A stretch of DNA of 64,000 nt from Halomarina ordinaria (GCF_030553305.1 NZ_JARRAH010000002.1:183472-247471), one strand, 5' to 3'; positions 9,357 through 18,820 are shown, counted from the first letter of the stretch. A program made the numbers and translations. The notes: generated by a model from the letters alone, not told the origin.

Positions 9357-9770
9357 ACGTATCGATTATCGGAACGTCACTAAAGCGTTCGTACCCCGAC
9401 CACGAACTGCCGACCGGACCGGTTTACTGTAGCACGTATGTACTGTCGAGAGACGCGGTCGGCTCCGGTGTCGTCATCGGTTCGTACCCGCCATACCTAC
9501 GGGAGGCTGGTCTGTCGGTTCAGTTCGTCGCTCATGGCGGTCGGAGACGCGCCCGGCGGACGAAGCGCTACACGTCGATCGAGTACGGCGGACGTGACAG
9601 TACTACGACGAACGGAGTAAGAACAGGTAATGCAACGTTCGGTCGTCATACATATCGCTCGCGGAGGTGTCTGCGATATGTACGGGGTTTCGGGCCACAT
9701 GTGAACACTATCGAACGTCCGACGGGTCCTGCAAAAATTATAAATACCGGTGTCCGTATCATGAATAACG
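9357..9770. other. Intergenic region between divergent ggt and TRAP genes
   Basis: No coding sequence supported. The right end carries the promoter of the TAXI-TRAP binding protein; the rest shows nothing I can interpret. Confidence 0.5.
9735..9748 (+). promoter_or_regulatory. TATA box of the TAXI-TRAP operon
   Basis: AAATTATAAATACC about 30 bp before the ATG at 9771, one of the best archaeal TATA matches in the window. Predicted transcription starts within a few nucleotides of the start codon (leaderless). Confidence 0.65.
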
Positions 9771-10883
9771 ATGTTTGATAGCGAAGGGCAAACACGGAGG
9801 GACGTACTGAAGGGTGCCGCTGGTGTCGGGATGTTCTCGCTCGCTGGATGTCTTGGTGGCGGCGGCAATGGAGGCGGTGGCAACGGGAGCGGCGGCAATG
9901 GGAGTGGCGGGGGCGGAGGCGGAGGCGGTGGCAGTGGTCCGGTCCAGATGACGGTCGGTTCCTCGTCCTCGGGGTCGTCGACGTACGGGAACTCACAGGC
10001 GATTCAGCGGGTCGTCAGTCAACAGTCCGATTACCTCAGTTTCATCACCCAGGACGCGGGTGGTGACCCACAGTCGATTCGATTGTATGCAGACGGGGAG
10101 ATCAACTCGTACTCCGCGGGGAACTACATCATGAATCAGGCGCTCACCGACACGGGGCCGTTCGAGGACGATTCGGTGTCCGAGTTCCCCCAGCTCGGGT
10201 TCGGTCACCTCTCGCTGAACCTGTACTGGATGGCTCTGGAGGACAGCGACATCCAGACGACTGACGACCTCCCCGGACGTGACGTGTACTGTCTCCCCGC
10301 CAGTTGGGGGTTGCGCGCGATGACCGAGGAGATGTACCAGGGCGCCGGCCTCTGGGAGGGTCTCTCGGAGAACGTGGTCAACGTCGAAACCTCACAGGCC
10401 GCGAGTGCGCTCGCCGAGGGACGCGCCGAGGCGTTCATCGTGTACACCTCGAACTTCACGCAACTCCCCTCCTGGGCGACGGAGATCGATTCACGCGTCG
10501 ACGTGAGGCCCATCGAGATGACCGACGAGTACGTGCAGGCGGCGGAGGACTTCGCCGGCGCGGGTTACGCGGAGATCGACGAGTACGGCGGCTGGGAGCA
10601 GGACGTCGAGAGCGACTTCACGAAACACACCTGGACCGAAACGTATCCCTACTACTTCAGTCCGGAGCTTTCGGCCGACGCCGTCTACGACCTGATGGAG
10701 GTCTGCCACAACAACTACGAATCGATGCAGGAGGCGAACCCGACGATTTTGGATTGGTCTGACCCGGAGAACTTCACGTTCGCACTCGTCCACACCGACG
10801 AGATCCCCATCCATCCGGGAGCGGCCGACTGGTACGAGGAGAACGACGTCTGGGACGACAGCTGGACACGCGGTGACGAGTAA
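9771..10883 (+). CDS. TAXI-family TRAP transporter substrate-binding lipoprotein
   Basis: 370 residues. Twin-arginine signal QTRRDVLKGAAG with lipobox SLAGC near residue 28, followed by a long Gly/Asn/Ser linker (residues about 29-55). The mature part begins MTVGSSSSGSSTYGNSQAIQ and contains the ENVVNVETSQAASALAEGRAEAF segment typical of TAXI proteins. It would capture a substrate at the outer face of the membrane and deliver it to the permease 33 bp downstream. TAXI systems often carry dicarboxylates, glutamate-like or other organic acids; specificity is not readable here. The mature C-terminus is rich in Trp and acidic residues. Confidence 0.9.
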   Translation: MFDSEGQTRRDVLKGAAGVGMFSLAGCLGGGGNGGGGNGSGGNGSGGGGGGGGGSGPVQMTVGSSSSGSSTYGNSQAIQRVVSQQSDYLSFITQDAGGDPQSIRLYADGEINSYSAGNYIMNQALTDTGPFEDDSVSEFPQLGFGHLSLNLYWMALEDSDIQTTDDLPGRDVYCLPASWGLRAMTEEMYQGAGLWEGLSENVVNVETSQAASALAEGRAEAFIVYTSNFTQLPSWATEIDSRVDVRPIEMTDEYVQAAEDFAGAGYAEIDEYGGWEQDVESDFTKHTWTETYPYYFSPELSADAVYDLMEVCHNNYESMQEANPTILDWSDPENFTFALVHTDEIPIHPGAADWYEENDVWDDSWTRGDE

Positions 10884-10915
10884 GCGCGGTCAGATCAGCC
10901 ACCAATCTCTGGACA

Positions 10916-12922
10916 ATGGTATATTCCACAGCAAACAAAAGCAGACTAGATATCGCCAACGACATCGTCACTGGATTAGCTATCCTGACCTGGTTCTGGA
11001 TCCTGTACTACGCGTTCACACAAGGAATCCAGCGGATTCTGTTCACCGTCACGTTTCTCGGGTCGATCATGCTCGTCTACCTCGGAAACGAGCTCATCGA
11101 GGCGTACGAAGACGGGGACAGACTGAACTTGGTCGGTCTGGCCCTCTCGACGATCGTCACCGCCGTAACGACGGGATACATGATCGTGTTCTACCGGCCG
11201 CTGTTGCGTGTTCGCGTTGGTACGGCGTTGCCTCGTGAGTACGTGATCGCCGCTGCGTTCCTGCTGGTGATCCTGTACCTGTCGTACCGTGCCTACGGAG
11301 CGACGTTCCTGGCAGTGATCGTCGGCGTGATGCTGTACGGGCTCTACGGCAACCTCGCGCCGGGAATCCTGCGCCACGCGGGGTTCAGCTTCAATCGGAT
11401 GTTGAACATCATGGTCCTCGACTTCCAGGGCGTCTACGGCTCCATATCGAGGATTATCGCAACCTGGGTCGCACTGTTCCTGTTGTACGCAGGGTTGATG
11501 CGCGGCTTCGGCGCGTTCGATCTCATCATGCGGATCGGCCTCCGGTCGGCGAAATACCTCCGGTCGGGCGTCGCCCTCTCGGCTGTGACCTCGAGTATCA
11601 TCATCGGTTCGATCACCGGGAGTCAGGCGGCCAACACGGCGATCACCGGTTCGTTCACGATTCCACTGATGAAAGAGACGGGGATGAAGGGGGAGACGGC
11701 GGGGGGCATCGAGTCCGTCGCCTCGACGGGCGGCCAGATCATGCCGCCGATCATGGGTGCGGCAGCGTTCGTCATGGCCTCGCTACTCGGTATTACGTAC
11801 CTCGAAGTCATCGTCGCCGGCATCATCCCGGCGATGATCTTCTATGGCGCCGTCACGATAGCCGTTCATTACAAGGGTATCGGACAGATCCAGGGAGGTA
11901 CGGACAAGATCGACGTCGAGAGCCAGTTCGACGAACGCATGTCGCAAAAGGAGTTCACGCTCCAGTGCCTCCGGTTCGGGATCCCGTTCGCAGTCCTCGT
12001 CTACATACTGGGCGTCCTCCAGTATACGGTCCTCACAGCCGCTCTGTACACGATCATCGTGATGTTCGTCACGGGGTTCGGCTTCCCCTTGATACGGACG
12101 GCGGTGGAACGTGGAGACCTCCAAGCCGAGTTCGTCGGGTTGCTCGGCGACGCCGCGAATGGATTCCGGGAGGGTGCGATGATCCTCGCACCGATCGCCA
12201 TCATCATCGCCGCGATCAACGGTGTTGTCGACGTGTTCACCGCGTCCGGTATTCCGGGGATCCTCTCGCTCGCGTTGCTCGACCTCTCCGGCGGGGTCAT
12301 GCTCACAGCCGTCGTCCTCGCGATGATCATCTCGATCGTCCTGGGGATGGGCATGCCCACCGTCGCGGCGTACGTCATCGTGGCGGCACTCATCGCGCCA
12401 GCGCTGGTCCAGCAGTTCCTGGTCCCCGACCTCGCCGCGCACTTCTTCGTGCTGTACGCCGCGATCCTCTCGGGGCTGACTCCCCCAATCGCGATCGCAG
12501 TCGTCGTCGCGACGGGAATCGCCGACAGCGGCTTCTGGCGAACGGCTTACGAGGCGCTGAAGATCTCCGCCCCGATCTACGTTCTGCCGTTCGCGTTCAT
12601 CTACAACCCCGAACTCGTCGTCGGGGGCTTCGGACTCGAGACGTTCCTCTCCGGTGTTATCGCCCTGTTGGGGGCACTGGGGATCTCCCACGGGCTCAAC
12701 TACTACGGGAGGTTCTTCCACGGGAGTCCCGTCGTCGAGTACCCCGTCAGGGGCGTCTTCTTCGTGCTCGGGCTGCTCGCCATGGTCTACCCCGGCGAGA
12801 TGGTCCGTGTGGGCTGTATCGTGGCCATCCTCGGACTGATGGCGGTCCAGCTCCAGAGACCGATTCGCGAGCGACTCAGCCGTGAGTCCGCGACCGACTC
12901 GGTCAGAACCGCCAAAGACTAA
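10916..12922 (+). CDS. TRAP transporter fused permease (DctQM-type)
   Basis: 668 residues with about 15-18 hydrophobic segments. Small-subunit-like helices lie in residues 1-120. The large DctM-like part holds GSQAANTAITGSFTIPLMKE, a GGQIMPPIMGAAAFVMA motif and a second IVLGMGMPTVAAYVIVAALI motif, hallmarks of the 4TM/12TM fused permeases paired with TAXI proteins. It uses an ion gradient to import the ligand of the upstream binding protein. The thiolase-like/DUF35 pair is convergent downstream, compatible with uptake of an acid that is then degraded as a CoA ester (inference). Confidence 0.9.
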   Translation: MVYSTANKSRLDIANDIVTGLAILTWFWILYYAFTQGIQRILFTVTFLGSIMLVYLGNELIEAYEDGDRLNLVGLALSTIVTAVTTGYMIVFYRPLLRVRVGTALPREYVIAAAFLLVILYLSYRAYGATFLAVIVGVMLYGLYGNLAPGILRHAGFSFNRMLNIMVLDFQGVYGSISRIIATWVALFLLYAGLMRGFGAFDLIMRIGLRSAKYLRSGVALSAVTSSIIIGSITGSQAANTAITGSFTIPLMKETGMKGETAGGIESVASTGGQIMPPIMGAAAFVMASLLGITYLEVIVAGIIPAMIFYGAVTIAVHYKGIGQIQGGTDKIDVESQFDERMSQKEFTLQCLRFGIPFAVLVYILGVLQYTVLTAALYTIIVMFVTGFGFPLIRTAVERGDLQAEFVGLLGDAANGFREGAMILAPIAIIIAAINGVVDVFTASGIPGILSLALLDLSGGVMLTAVVLAMIISIVLGMGMPTVAAYVIVAALIAPALVQQFLVPDLAAHFFVLYAAILSGLTPPIAIAVVVATGIADSGFWRTAYEALKISAPIYVLPFAFIYNPELVVGGFGLETFLSGVIALLGALGISHGLNYYGRFFHGSPVVEYPVRGVFFVLGLLAMVYPGEMVRVGCIVAILGLMAVQLQRPIRERLSRESATDSVRTAKD

Positions 12923-12965
12923 TCCCTGTGTGAACCGTTCGACGCCTGTCTGTCTCGGGCGGCTA

Positions 12966-13361
12966 TCACTCCTCGAGCAGTCGTGCGACGAAAAACGGAT
13001 ACGGCTCGAGCCAGCCGCGGTCGTAGTCGGCGTCGTACTCGACGGCCTCGAGTCCGACTCGGGCCCCGATCTCCAGGCCCGCGTACGACTCGTCGAACGG
13101 CGCGAGAAGCTTCGGCCCGTCGTCGAGGTCGACGATGCCAAGGACGATCTCGTCGTCGAACGCCGGGGCCGTGGCGTGTGTTCGCGTAAACGAGAACACG
13201 GTACCGTGCCCCGTCGTCTCCAACCAGTCCACATCGGTCGAGTGACACAGCGGACAGATCGGACCCGGCGGGAAGAATCGCTCCTCACACTGGTCGCAGG
13301 CGTGCACCAGAAACCGATCGTTTCGGAGGGCCTCCCAGAACGGCCGCGTATACGGCTCCAC
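12966..13361 (-). CDS. Zn-ribbon/OB-fold DUF35 protein (second pair)
   Basis: 131 residues from a GTG at 13361, two bases after the stop of the thiolase-like gene; this gives the family length and the usual YTRPFWEAL start. The longer open frame to 13541 only overlaps the upstream gene. Zinc ribbon CDQCEERFFPPGPICPLC near residues 27-44, then the OB fold starting TTGHGTVFSFTRTHAT and ending PYPFFVARL. It would be the obligate partner of the gene at 13364-14524, as in the first pair at 341-1923, with the same gene order but on the opposite strand. Confidence 0.88.
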   Translation of the reverse strand: MEPYTRPFWEALRNDRFLVHACDQCEERFFPPGPICPLCHSTDVDWLETTGHGTVFSFTRTHATAPAFDDEIVLGIVDLDDGPKLLAPFDESYAGLEIGARVGLEAVEYDADYDRGWLEPYPFFVARLLEE

Positions 13362-13363
13362 GG

Positions 13364-14524
13364 TCAGACCCCTCTCTCGAAGACGGTCGCAGTGACGCCA
13401 TTTAGGTGTCCGTGCTCTGCGGTCGCGAGAGCACGTTCCGCGTCGGGTACCTGGTTCGATGCCGTGCCGCGAAGTTGCTCGACTGCCCCGACGTAGTTGA
13501 GTAGCGGCGTCACCATCGGGGGATGTCCCCGTCCGAGACAACCCCCGGATGGACTTATCGGGATCTCACCGTCGGGTGCCGTCCGTCCCTCGAGGCAGGC
13601 CTCGACGCCTTCCCCGCGGTCGACGAGACCGAGTTCTTCCGTGACGATCGCTTCGATGTGCGGGAACGGAGCGTACGGTTCGAAGAGATCGATCTCGGCG
13701 AGTTCGATTTCGGCACGGGCGACCGCTCCGGCCGCCGCGTGCCTGACGGCGGGCAGTTCCGTGACGTCGGTGTCTCGACTCATGAGGAAGTGACTCGGTG
13801 CGTGGTGGTAGCCGGTACCCGTGACGGCTATCGACGACTCTTCGTCGGCGGCGGCTGCCGTAAGGAGTATCGCAACCGCACCGTCGCAAGGAGCCGGACA
13901 GTCGAACAGACGGATCGGGTCGGCGATCGGTCGTGCCTCGAGTACCTCCGTCCGACTCACGCCCTCGGCAAAGAGCGAGTTTGGGTTCGAAGCGCCGTTC
14001 GCGCGATTCTTCACGACGATTTCGGCGAGATCCTCGCGATCGACGTCGTACTCGTAGATGTACCGTTGCATGCTCTGGGCATAGGCGGCCGGCACGGTCA
14101 TTCCGATCGGAGATTCGAACTCGGCATCGAACGACTTCAGGATGTACTCGAAGTACGGTCCCGTTGTCTCGACGATCGAGTTTCGCTCGACCGCCAACAC
14201 GAGCGCCGTCTCGACGGTTCCGTCGCGAACGTCAGAAACGGCCGCGTGAAACGCGTTCCCACCGCTTGAGCCTCCTGTCGAGACCTCGAGGGATCGATTC
14301 ACGTCGAGCCCGAGTAGGTGCAACAGATACGTCGAAAAGAATCCCTGAGGCGTCCACGGTCGCGGAGCGGGCATGTACAGCCCGTCGACGGCGTCGAGTT
14401 CCAGAGATGTGCCTTCGAGAGCGTCTCGAACCGTGGTCAGTGCGAGATCGCGCTCGGGTATCTCGTACGTTCCGTTCGGTACGGCTCCGAACCCCGCAAC
14501 GACGGGGGTGATATCTGTAGACAT
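13364..14524 (-). CDS. Thiolase-like protein (second DUF35-linked copy)
   Basis: 386 residues from the ATG at 14524 (MSTDITPVVAGFG); an in-frame upstream extension is not family-like. The nucleophile Cys position reads STGGSSGGNAFHAA, with no Cys. The catalytic His is kept in LGRGHP and the C-terminal Cys is replaced (TAEHGHLNG). A Tyr lies in FEPYAPFP, where the first copy has YDSFT. It is only distantly similar to the 341-1516 copy, so the pairs are old paralogues with probably different substrates. Retro-aldol or other CoA-ester chemistry is as plausible as thiolysis. Confidence 0.85.
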   Translation of the reverse strand: MSTDITPVVAGFGAVPNGTYEIPERDLALTTVRDALEGTSLELDAVDGLYMPAPRPWTPQGFFSTYLLHLLGLDVNRSLEVSTGGSSGGNAFHAAVSDVRDGTVETALVLAVERNSIVETTGPYFEYILKSFDAEFESPIGMTVPAAYAQSMQRYIYEYDVDREDLAEIVVKNRANGASNPNSLFAEGVSRTEVLEARPIADPIRLFDCPAPCDGAVAILLTAAAADEESSIAVTGTGYHHAPSHFLMSRDTDVTELPAVRHAAAGAVARAEIELAEIDLFEPYAPFPHIEAIVTEELGLVDRGEGVEACLEGRTAPDGEIPISPSGGCLGRGHPPMVTPLLNYVGAVEQLRGTASNQVPDAERALATAEHGHLNGVTATVFERGV

Positions 14525-14785
14525 GCTATATGGCATCATTCGGGAGACGACCGTATACGTTTGCATCGACTGGCCCCCGGCCGACCGACTGCTCCATCGT
14601 CGTACTGTCCAGCCGAACGAAGTCGAACGACGGTGGATACCGCGGCGAACGCAGGACGAGTTTCCAGACGTCAATTCCGAATACGGCCGACTCACGGTGG
14701 GGAGACGTCGCTACTCGCGAATCTAGCGACTCGATACTGGCTCGTCGCCGTTCTGGCGACCGAAATAGTGCAGTCGTACCCTCCG

Positions 14786-14985
14786 TTAGAAGCCCGATAG
14801 CCGTCGATGCAGGTCGAGTGCGGCGACCACGTCCGGTGGCTCGTCTCGGGCTGCAAAGACCATCGCATCCGCGATCGTTCCCGGGTCGGTCACCCCGTGG
14901 GAGTCGAACCGCTCCCCGGAGACTGTGTCCGGTACTCGTTCCCGAATTCCGTCCGGTCCTCGGACGGGTCGATCACGTGACGCCG
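14786..14985 (-). pseudogene. Remnant of a short-chain dehydrogenase C-terminus
   Basis: The last 55-60 residues of this frame, containing VTDPGTIADAMVFAA then PPDVVAALDLHRRLSGF before TAA at 14786-14788, resemble the C-terminal end of haloarchaeal SDR oxidoreductases (LDP..IADAVVFAA..PP.VV...L). No Rossmann glycine motif or YxxxK catalytic pair is found upstream. I read it as a leftover of a deleted gene. Confidence 0.35.
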
Positions 14986-15411
14986 TCCTTTTCAGACCCA
15001 ACCGACCCCGCGAGACCGTGCGCGAAGCCTCGAGTCCACCGCTCCGTCGCCGCATCCACCGCGCGCTCGTCTAACTCCGTCGCGGACCTCGTCGGTAGCA
15101 GTTCGAGGGGTCAGACGTTCGAACCTCGCAGTCCGGCGTAACGTAACAGGAAGACAGGATGTGAGGACGTTTCGAGTAGTGTCACAATCCATAGAACACC
15201 GACAGGATGTCTATCGGTATTATTAGTCAAAAGGCCACTGAATCACCCAATATTCGTTAGGTAGTACAGGCCAGTCCATATAGACTGTCGATTCGAACCC
15301 CAAATCTGGAATTTGCTGGCCGAACGTCTGGTACCGTCGCGGACTATCGTAGTAGTGGACAACAAATACAAGTCACTGGCGGATACTCAGCCGACTGTCC
15401 CCCCTCGAGTC

Positions 15412-15560
15412 GTGAAACAGGCCGACTCGTATCTTCGGCGTCCGAAACCACGTCTCGATCGGACTTCGCCCGATGTCGTCGAGCCGGCCGGCCGAGCCTA
15501 ATCGAGTACATGCAGTCCGATTGCCGAAGATATCTGCCAGAAGCACTGTGTTCGAACAGT
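15412..15560 (-). pseudogene. Possible transposase C-terminal remnant
   Basis: Translating the minus strand gives DIGRSPIETWFRTPKIRVGL followed by FHD, then a stop near 15379. The spacing R-x3-E-x6-K matches the DDE-transposase signature around the catalytic Glu, and the WF..(L)K.R...F pattern is common in haloarchaeal IS transposases. The remainder of the gene and any terminal repeats are not recognisable. Confidence 0.3.
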
Positions 15561-15983
15561 CGTGTTTCTCGATTACTTCGTGGGGGAATACACCCTCTGA
15601 ATCGATTCCATGTCACTCGAATCCGGCGACTCCAGAATCAACGTCGTGACGAGGCAAATTGTGTCTCGTACCCAAGATTGCCTCGGCGTCGATCTCGACA
15701 GTGGTCCCGTCGGCAGCGACTCGATGTACCATCGGTAAATTACGTGAAACGAGCGTTTCTCGCCGAGTGTCCGGAGAACCGCCGTTGTTTCTCGAAGCGA
15801 ACGTCCCGCCGCGCGAGGGCGGACGGCGAACGCACCGACGGGTGTCGACCTCTACAGGTTCACCCACTATTCCTCAGGGTCCACGTCTGAGCCTCGCTGA
15901 GCAGGTCTGGGAGCGACACGGTGAGTTCACTCGACGACGTGCTCGTTCCTCGACCCGGCTCAACTAGCCCGTGCCACGTACCC

Positions 15984-16021
15984 GGTGGTGCTACACCACC
16001 TCAAATAACACATATAGTGTT
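15984..16021. repeat. Two adjacent inverted repeats
   Basis: GGTGGTG-cta-CACCACC at 15984-16000 and AACAC-atata-GTGTT at 16007-16021 lie seven bases apart. They sit in the gene-poor region downstream of the IclR gene and could be a terminator-like structure or relics of a mobile element. Confidence 0.35.
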
Positions 16022-16464
16022 GTTATCGGTTCCCCGTCAGTGACCCCGCTCCACCGCCGTATTCGGGCTTCGTCAAACCGAGTAGCGGGCGCTCGAATTC
16101 GCCTCTGGACACTACTGTCGTCAAGCGGTTGAGAAGCGAGCAGGTAGTGAGTGGCGTCGCTCGGGTCGCCGCGAAACGTACTCGGCCGTAGGTTCACAGC
16201 GATGTGTTCCACCGTGTCCGGAACCACCGACCAGCACGTCCCCGACCAGCGTGCGAAGCGTGTAGGTGCTCATCACGTCGACAGACGCGTACGCCGACGA
16301 CACCGTCGTCAGGTACGCCGGTTCCTCGGCATCGAACCTGCGAAGCCAGTGCGGCGAAGTTGTGGTCAGTCTCGGCACCCTCGATCAGTTCCGGCACACG
16401 TGAACCGATCGTCGAATCGGAGCACGGTGCTACAGTTGTCGTCCACACACCGCCGTGTCGGGTT

Positions 16465-17220
16465 CTACTTCGTGGCTATCGACGTCTCGAGTTCGTCGAC
16501 GGCGTCCTGGAGCAGGTCGGCGAGTTCCTCGTCGGGGGGGAGCCGATACGGTGGGCCGGAGACGTCCAGAGACCCGAATACGCCACCATCCGGGTCGTCG
16601 ACCGGGACGGCCACCGAACGGAGTCCTTCCAGCGCCTCCTGGTCGTTGACAGCGTACCCACGCTCTCGCGTCCGCGCGAGCTCGGCACGGAGTTCGTCCC
16701 GGTCGACGATGGTGTTGTCCGTCTCCCGTGGCAGGCTCCATCGGTCGAGGACCGCTTCGCGCCGGTCCTCGGCGAACTCGGCGAGCATCGCCTTGCCGCT
16801 CGCCGAGTTGTGCATGTAGAAGTAGCGGCCGACCTGATACCCTTCGCTCGCGGGGTTGTTGGTCTCGTCGAAGAGGATGATGCTGCGTCCGTTCTCCTCG
16901 ACGGCGAAGTTGACCTCCTCGTTCGTCACGTTCGCGAGTTCGAACGCCTTCTCTTTCGCTAACCGGTATCGGTCGTCGCGGTAGCGAGCGATCTCCCCAA
17001 GGTGGAAAAGCTTGAGGCCGAGGAGGTATTCGTCGCCGGCCTTCGTGACGTACCCGAACCTCTCCAGGGTGTTGAGGTGCGTGTAAAGCGTACTCGAGGA
17101 GAGGTCCATGTGGTCGGCGATCTCCGAGAGCGTCGCACTGCCGAGGTCCTCGATAGCGTCGACGATGCGTAGCGACATCGCCGTGGTCTTTCGCCACTCG
17201 CCACCGTTTACGCGTTCCAT
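16465..17220 (-). CDS. IclR-family transcriptional regulator
   Basis: 251 residues. The N-terminal winged helix (residues about 12-75) reads SLRIVDAIEDLG, then ATLSEIADHMDLSSSTLYTH and LNTLERFGYV. The C-terminal effector domain has NFAVEENGRSIILFDE, SASGKAMLAEF, RERGYAVNDQEALEGLRSVA and VPVDDPDGGVFGSLDVSGP, the usual IclR ligand-pocket motifs. It is divergent from the threonine deaminase gene, with a 379-bp shared upstream region containing a perfect 14-bp inverted repeat, so local regulation of ilvA and/or itself is likely. Effector unknown. Confidence 0.92.
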   Translation of the reverse strand: MERVNGGEWRKTTAMSLRIVDAIEDLGSATLSEIADHMDLSSSTLYTHLNTLERFGYVTKAGDEYLLGLKLFHLGEIARYRDDRYRLAKEKAFELANVTNEEVNFAVEENGRSIILFDETNNPASEGYQVGRYFYMHNSASGKAMLAEFAEDRREAVLDRWSLPRETDNTIVDRDELRAELARTRERGYAVNDQEALEGLRSVAVPVDDPDGGVFGSLDVSGPPYRLPPDEELADLLQDAVDELETSIATK

Positions 17221-17309
17221 ACCTACGTCTCCCCGGCGAACCCCTTAAGTCTGCGTCCACTCGACGAAATCCCCAGCATGGGGAGAACGATTGCGGAGGA
17301 ATCGATACA

Positions 17310-17323
17310 AATACAGATGTATT
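17310..17323. promoter_or_regulatory. Inverted repeat, candidate IclR operator
   Basis: AATACA-GA-TGTATT, a perfect palindrome apart from its 2-bp centre, about 90 bp upstream of the IclR start and inside the divergent intergenic region. Confidence 0.4.
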
Positions 17324-17500
17324 GGCGAGGTATCCCCGAGAATGGTCGGAGAATGAAAATATCGTGTCGGGCGACCCCGTCTGTCACCTGATCGGAGAGC
17401 CCGGTCGGGTCACGCTGCCCGGCCGAGCGGCGAGTTCTTCCCCACATCTCGAATCGTGTCGCGTGTGGCGGACTCGAAAGCGCTGTCCCGGCCACCAGTA

Positions 17501-17510
17501 TCTATAAATC
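17501..17510 (+). promoter_or_regulatory. TATA box, probable ilvA promoter
   Basis: TCTATAAATC. The transcript would start near 17530 and carry a leader of about 70 nt that ends in a strong AGGAG ribosome-binding site at 17591-17595, five bases before the ATG. Confidence 0.5.
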
Positions 17511-17599
17511 GCAGCGAGCGGATAGCACGACCATCGGTACTTCCAGATCGGGACATCGACCGGCCCCGATCGGACGGTACCTGTTCCCTCAGGAGAACT

Positions 17600-18820
17600 A
17601 TGTCCATCGAATTCGAGGCCATCCAGCGAGCGCAGGACCGCATCGACGACGAATCGGTTGCGAGAGAAACGCCGATAGAGACGAGCCGGACGCTGGACAC
17701 CGACACCGACGCCCGGGTGTTCCTCAAGATGGAACACCTCCAGCGAACGGGCTCGTTCAAGACCAGGGGAGCCTACAACAAACTCGTCCGGGTCGAAGAA
17801 GACGGCCGACCGACGGTCGAGCGGGCGGTTGCCGCCAGCGCTGGCAACCACGCCCAGGGCGTCGCGCTCGCCGCCGCGAAAACCGGCCTCGACGCCACTA
17901 TCGTCATGCCGACGAACGCGCCACAGTCGAAGGTCGACGCGACGCGCGGGTACGGCGCCGACGTCGAACTCCACGGCCAGCACTTCCAGGCGGCAATGGA
18001 CCACGCCCGGTCACTGGTCGACGACGACGCCGTCTTCGTCCACGCGTACGACGACCCCGACATCGTCGCCGGCCAGGGAACGCTCGGCCTCGAGATTCTC
18101 GACCAGGTCCCGGACGTCGACACGGTCGTCGTACCGATCGGCGGCGGCGGACTCGTCGGCGGCGTCTCGAAAGCCCTCGCGGAACGAGCGCCGTCCGTGC
18201 GCGTCGTCGGCGTCCAGGCCGACGACGCGGCGACCGTCCCGCAGAGTCTCCAGAAGGGTGCCCCCCAGACGATCGACTCGGTCCAGACGATCGCCGACGG
18301 AATCGCGACGGGCGGCATCTCGGAACTCACGTACGACCTCATCGACCAGTACGTCGACGAGGTAGTGACGGTCTCGGACACGGAGATCGCACACAGCATC
18401 CGCTATCTCCTCGAACGAACCAAACAGATGGTCGAAGGCGCGGGCGCCGCGACCGTCGCAGCGCTGTTGAGCGACAAGGTCGACGTCACCGACGAGACGG
18501 TGGTCCCGGTGCTCAGCGGGGGGAACCTCAGCGCGACGATGCTCCAGCGGACGCTCACACACGAACTCACCTACCGGCAGCAACTCGTGCAGCTCCGAGT
18601 CCGAATCGTCGACGAACCGGGGAGGATGGGGGACATTTCGAGCATCATCGCCGACGAGAACGCCAACATCCGAACCGTCAATCACGAGCGTGCCGTCGAA
18701 GAACTGAAAGTCGGCGAAGCGTACCTCGACATCCGAATGGAGACCAGCGGCGACCGACACACCCACCGCATCGTCGGAGCGATCGAAAGTGCGGGCTACG
18801 ACGTCACCCGCCTCAACTGA
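17600..18820 (+). CDS. ilvA: Threonine ammonia-lyase with C-terminal ACT domain
   Basis: 406 residues. The ATG at 17600 is preceded by AGGAG and begins MSIEFEAIQRAQ; an upstream in-frame ATG at 17456 is rejected for lack of family residues. PLP Lys is K54 in TGSFKTRGAYNKL; the cofactor phosphate loop is VVPIGGGGLVGG, and NHAQG and SGGNLS are present. From about residue 325 an ACT-like domain follows (LRVRIVDEPGRMGDISSIIA), usual in the TdcB-like catabolic/biosynthetic archaeal form. It deaminates threonine to 2-oxobutyrate plus ammonia. It lies between an IclR gene and the glycine cleavage locus, suggesting threonine/serine/glycine breakdown. Confidence 0.93.
   Translation: MSIEFEAIQRAQDRIDDESVARETPIETSRTLDTDTDARVFLKMEHLQRTGSFKTRGAYNKLVRVEEDGRPTVERAVAASAGNHAQGVALAAAKTGLDATIVMPTNAPQSKVDATRGYGADVELHGQHFQAAMDHARSLVDDDAVFVHAYDDPDIVAGQGTLGLEILDQVPDVDTVVVPIGGGGLVGGVSKALAERAPSVRVVGVQADDAATVPQSLQKGAPQTIDSVQTIADGIATGGISELTYDLIDQYVDEVVTVSDTEIAHSIRYLLERTKQMVEGAGAATVAALLSDKVDVTDETVVPVLSGGNLSATMLQRTLTHELTYRQQLVQLRVRIVDEPGRMGDISSIIADENANIRTVNHERAVEELKVGEAYLDIRMETSGDRHTHRIVGAIESAGYDVTRLN

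Larger units (their letters stand above)
14525..16464. other. Gene-poor 1.9-kb region with decayed fragments
   Basis: No intact gene is supported. Two fragments on the minus strand are described separately (SDR tail, transposase tail). The rest has short overlapping ORFs in all frames, locally lower GC (about 15190-15380 and 15990-16030) and two adjacent inverted repeats. It looks like a graveyard between two functional blocks. Confidence 0.5.
17221..17599. other. Divergent regulatory region between IclR gene and ilvA
   Basis: No coding sequence. It holds the inverted repeat at 17310-17323 and a TATA-like TCTATAAATC at 17501-17510 that suits ilvA with a leader of about 70 nt. Confidence 0.5.

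Noticed and set aside
9849..9930. Gly/Ser-rich GGCGGCAAT-like tandem repeats as a possible CRISPR or VNTR.
   Set aside because: They encode the flexible linker after the lipobox of the TAXI protein; units are irregular and there are no spacers.
11783..13288. Minus-strand ORF of 501 codons.
   Set aside because: Overlaps the TRAP permease antisense and the real DUF35 gene in another frame; no family features.
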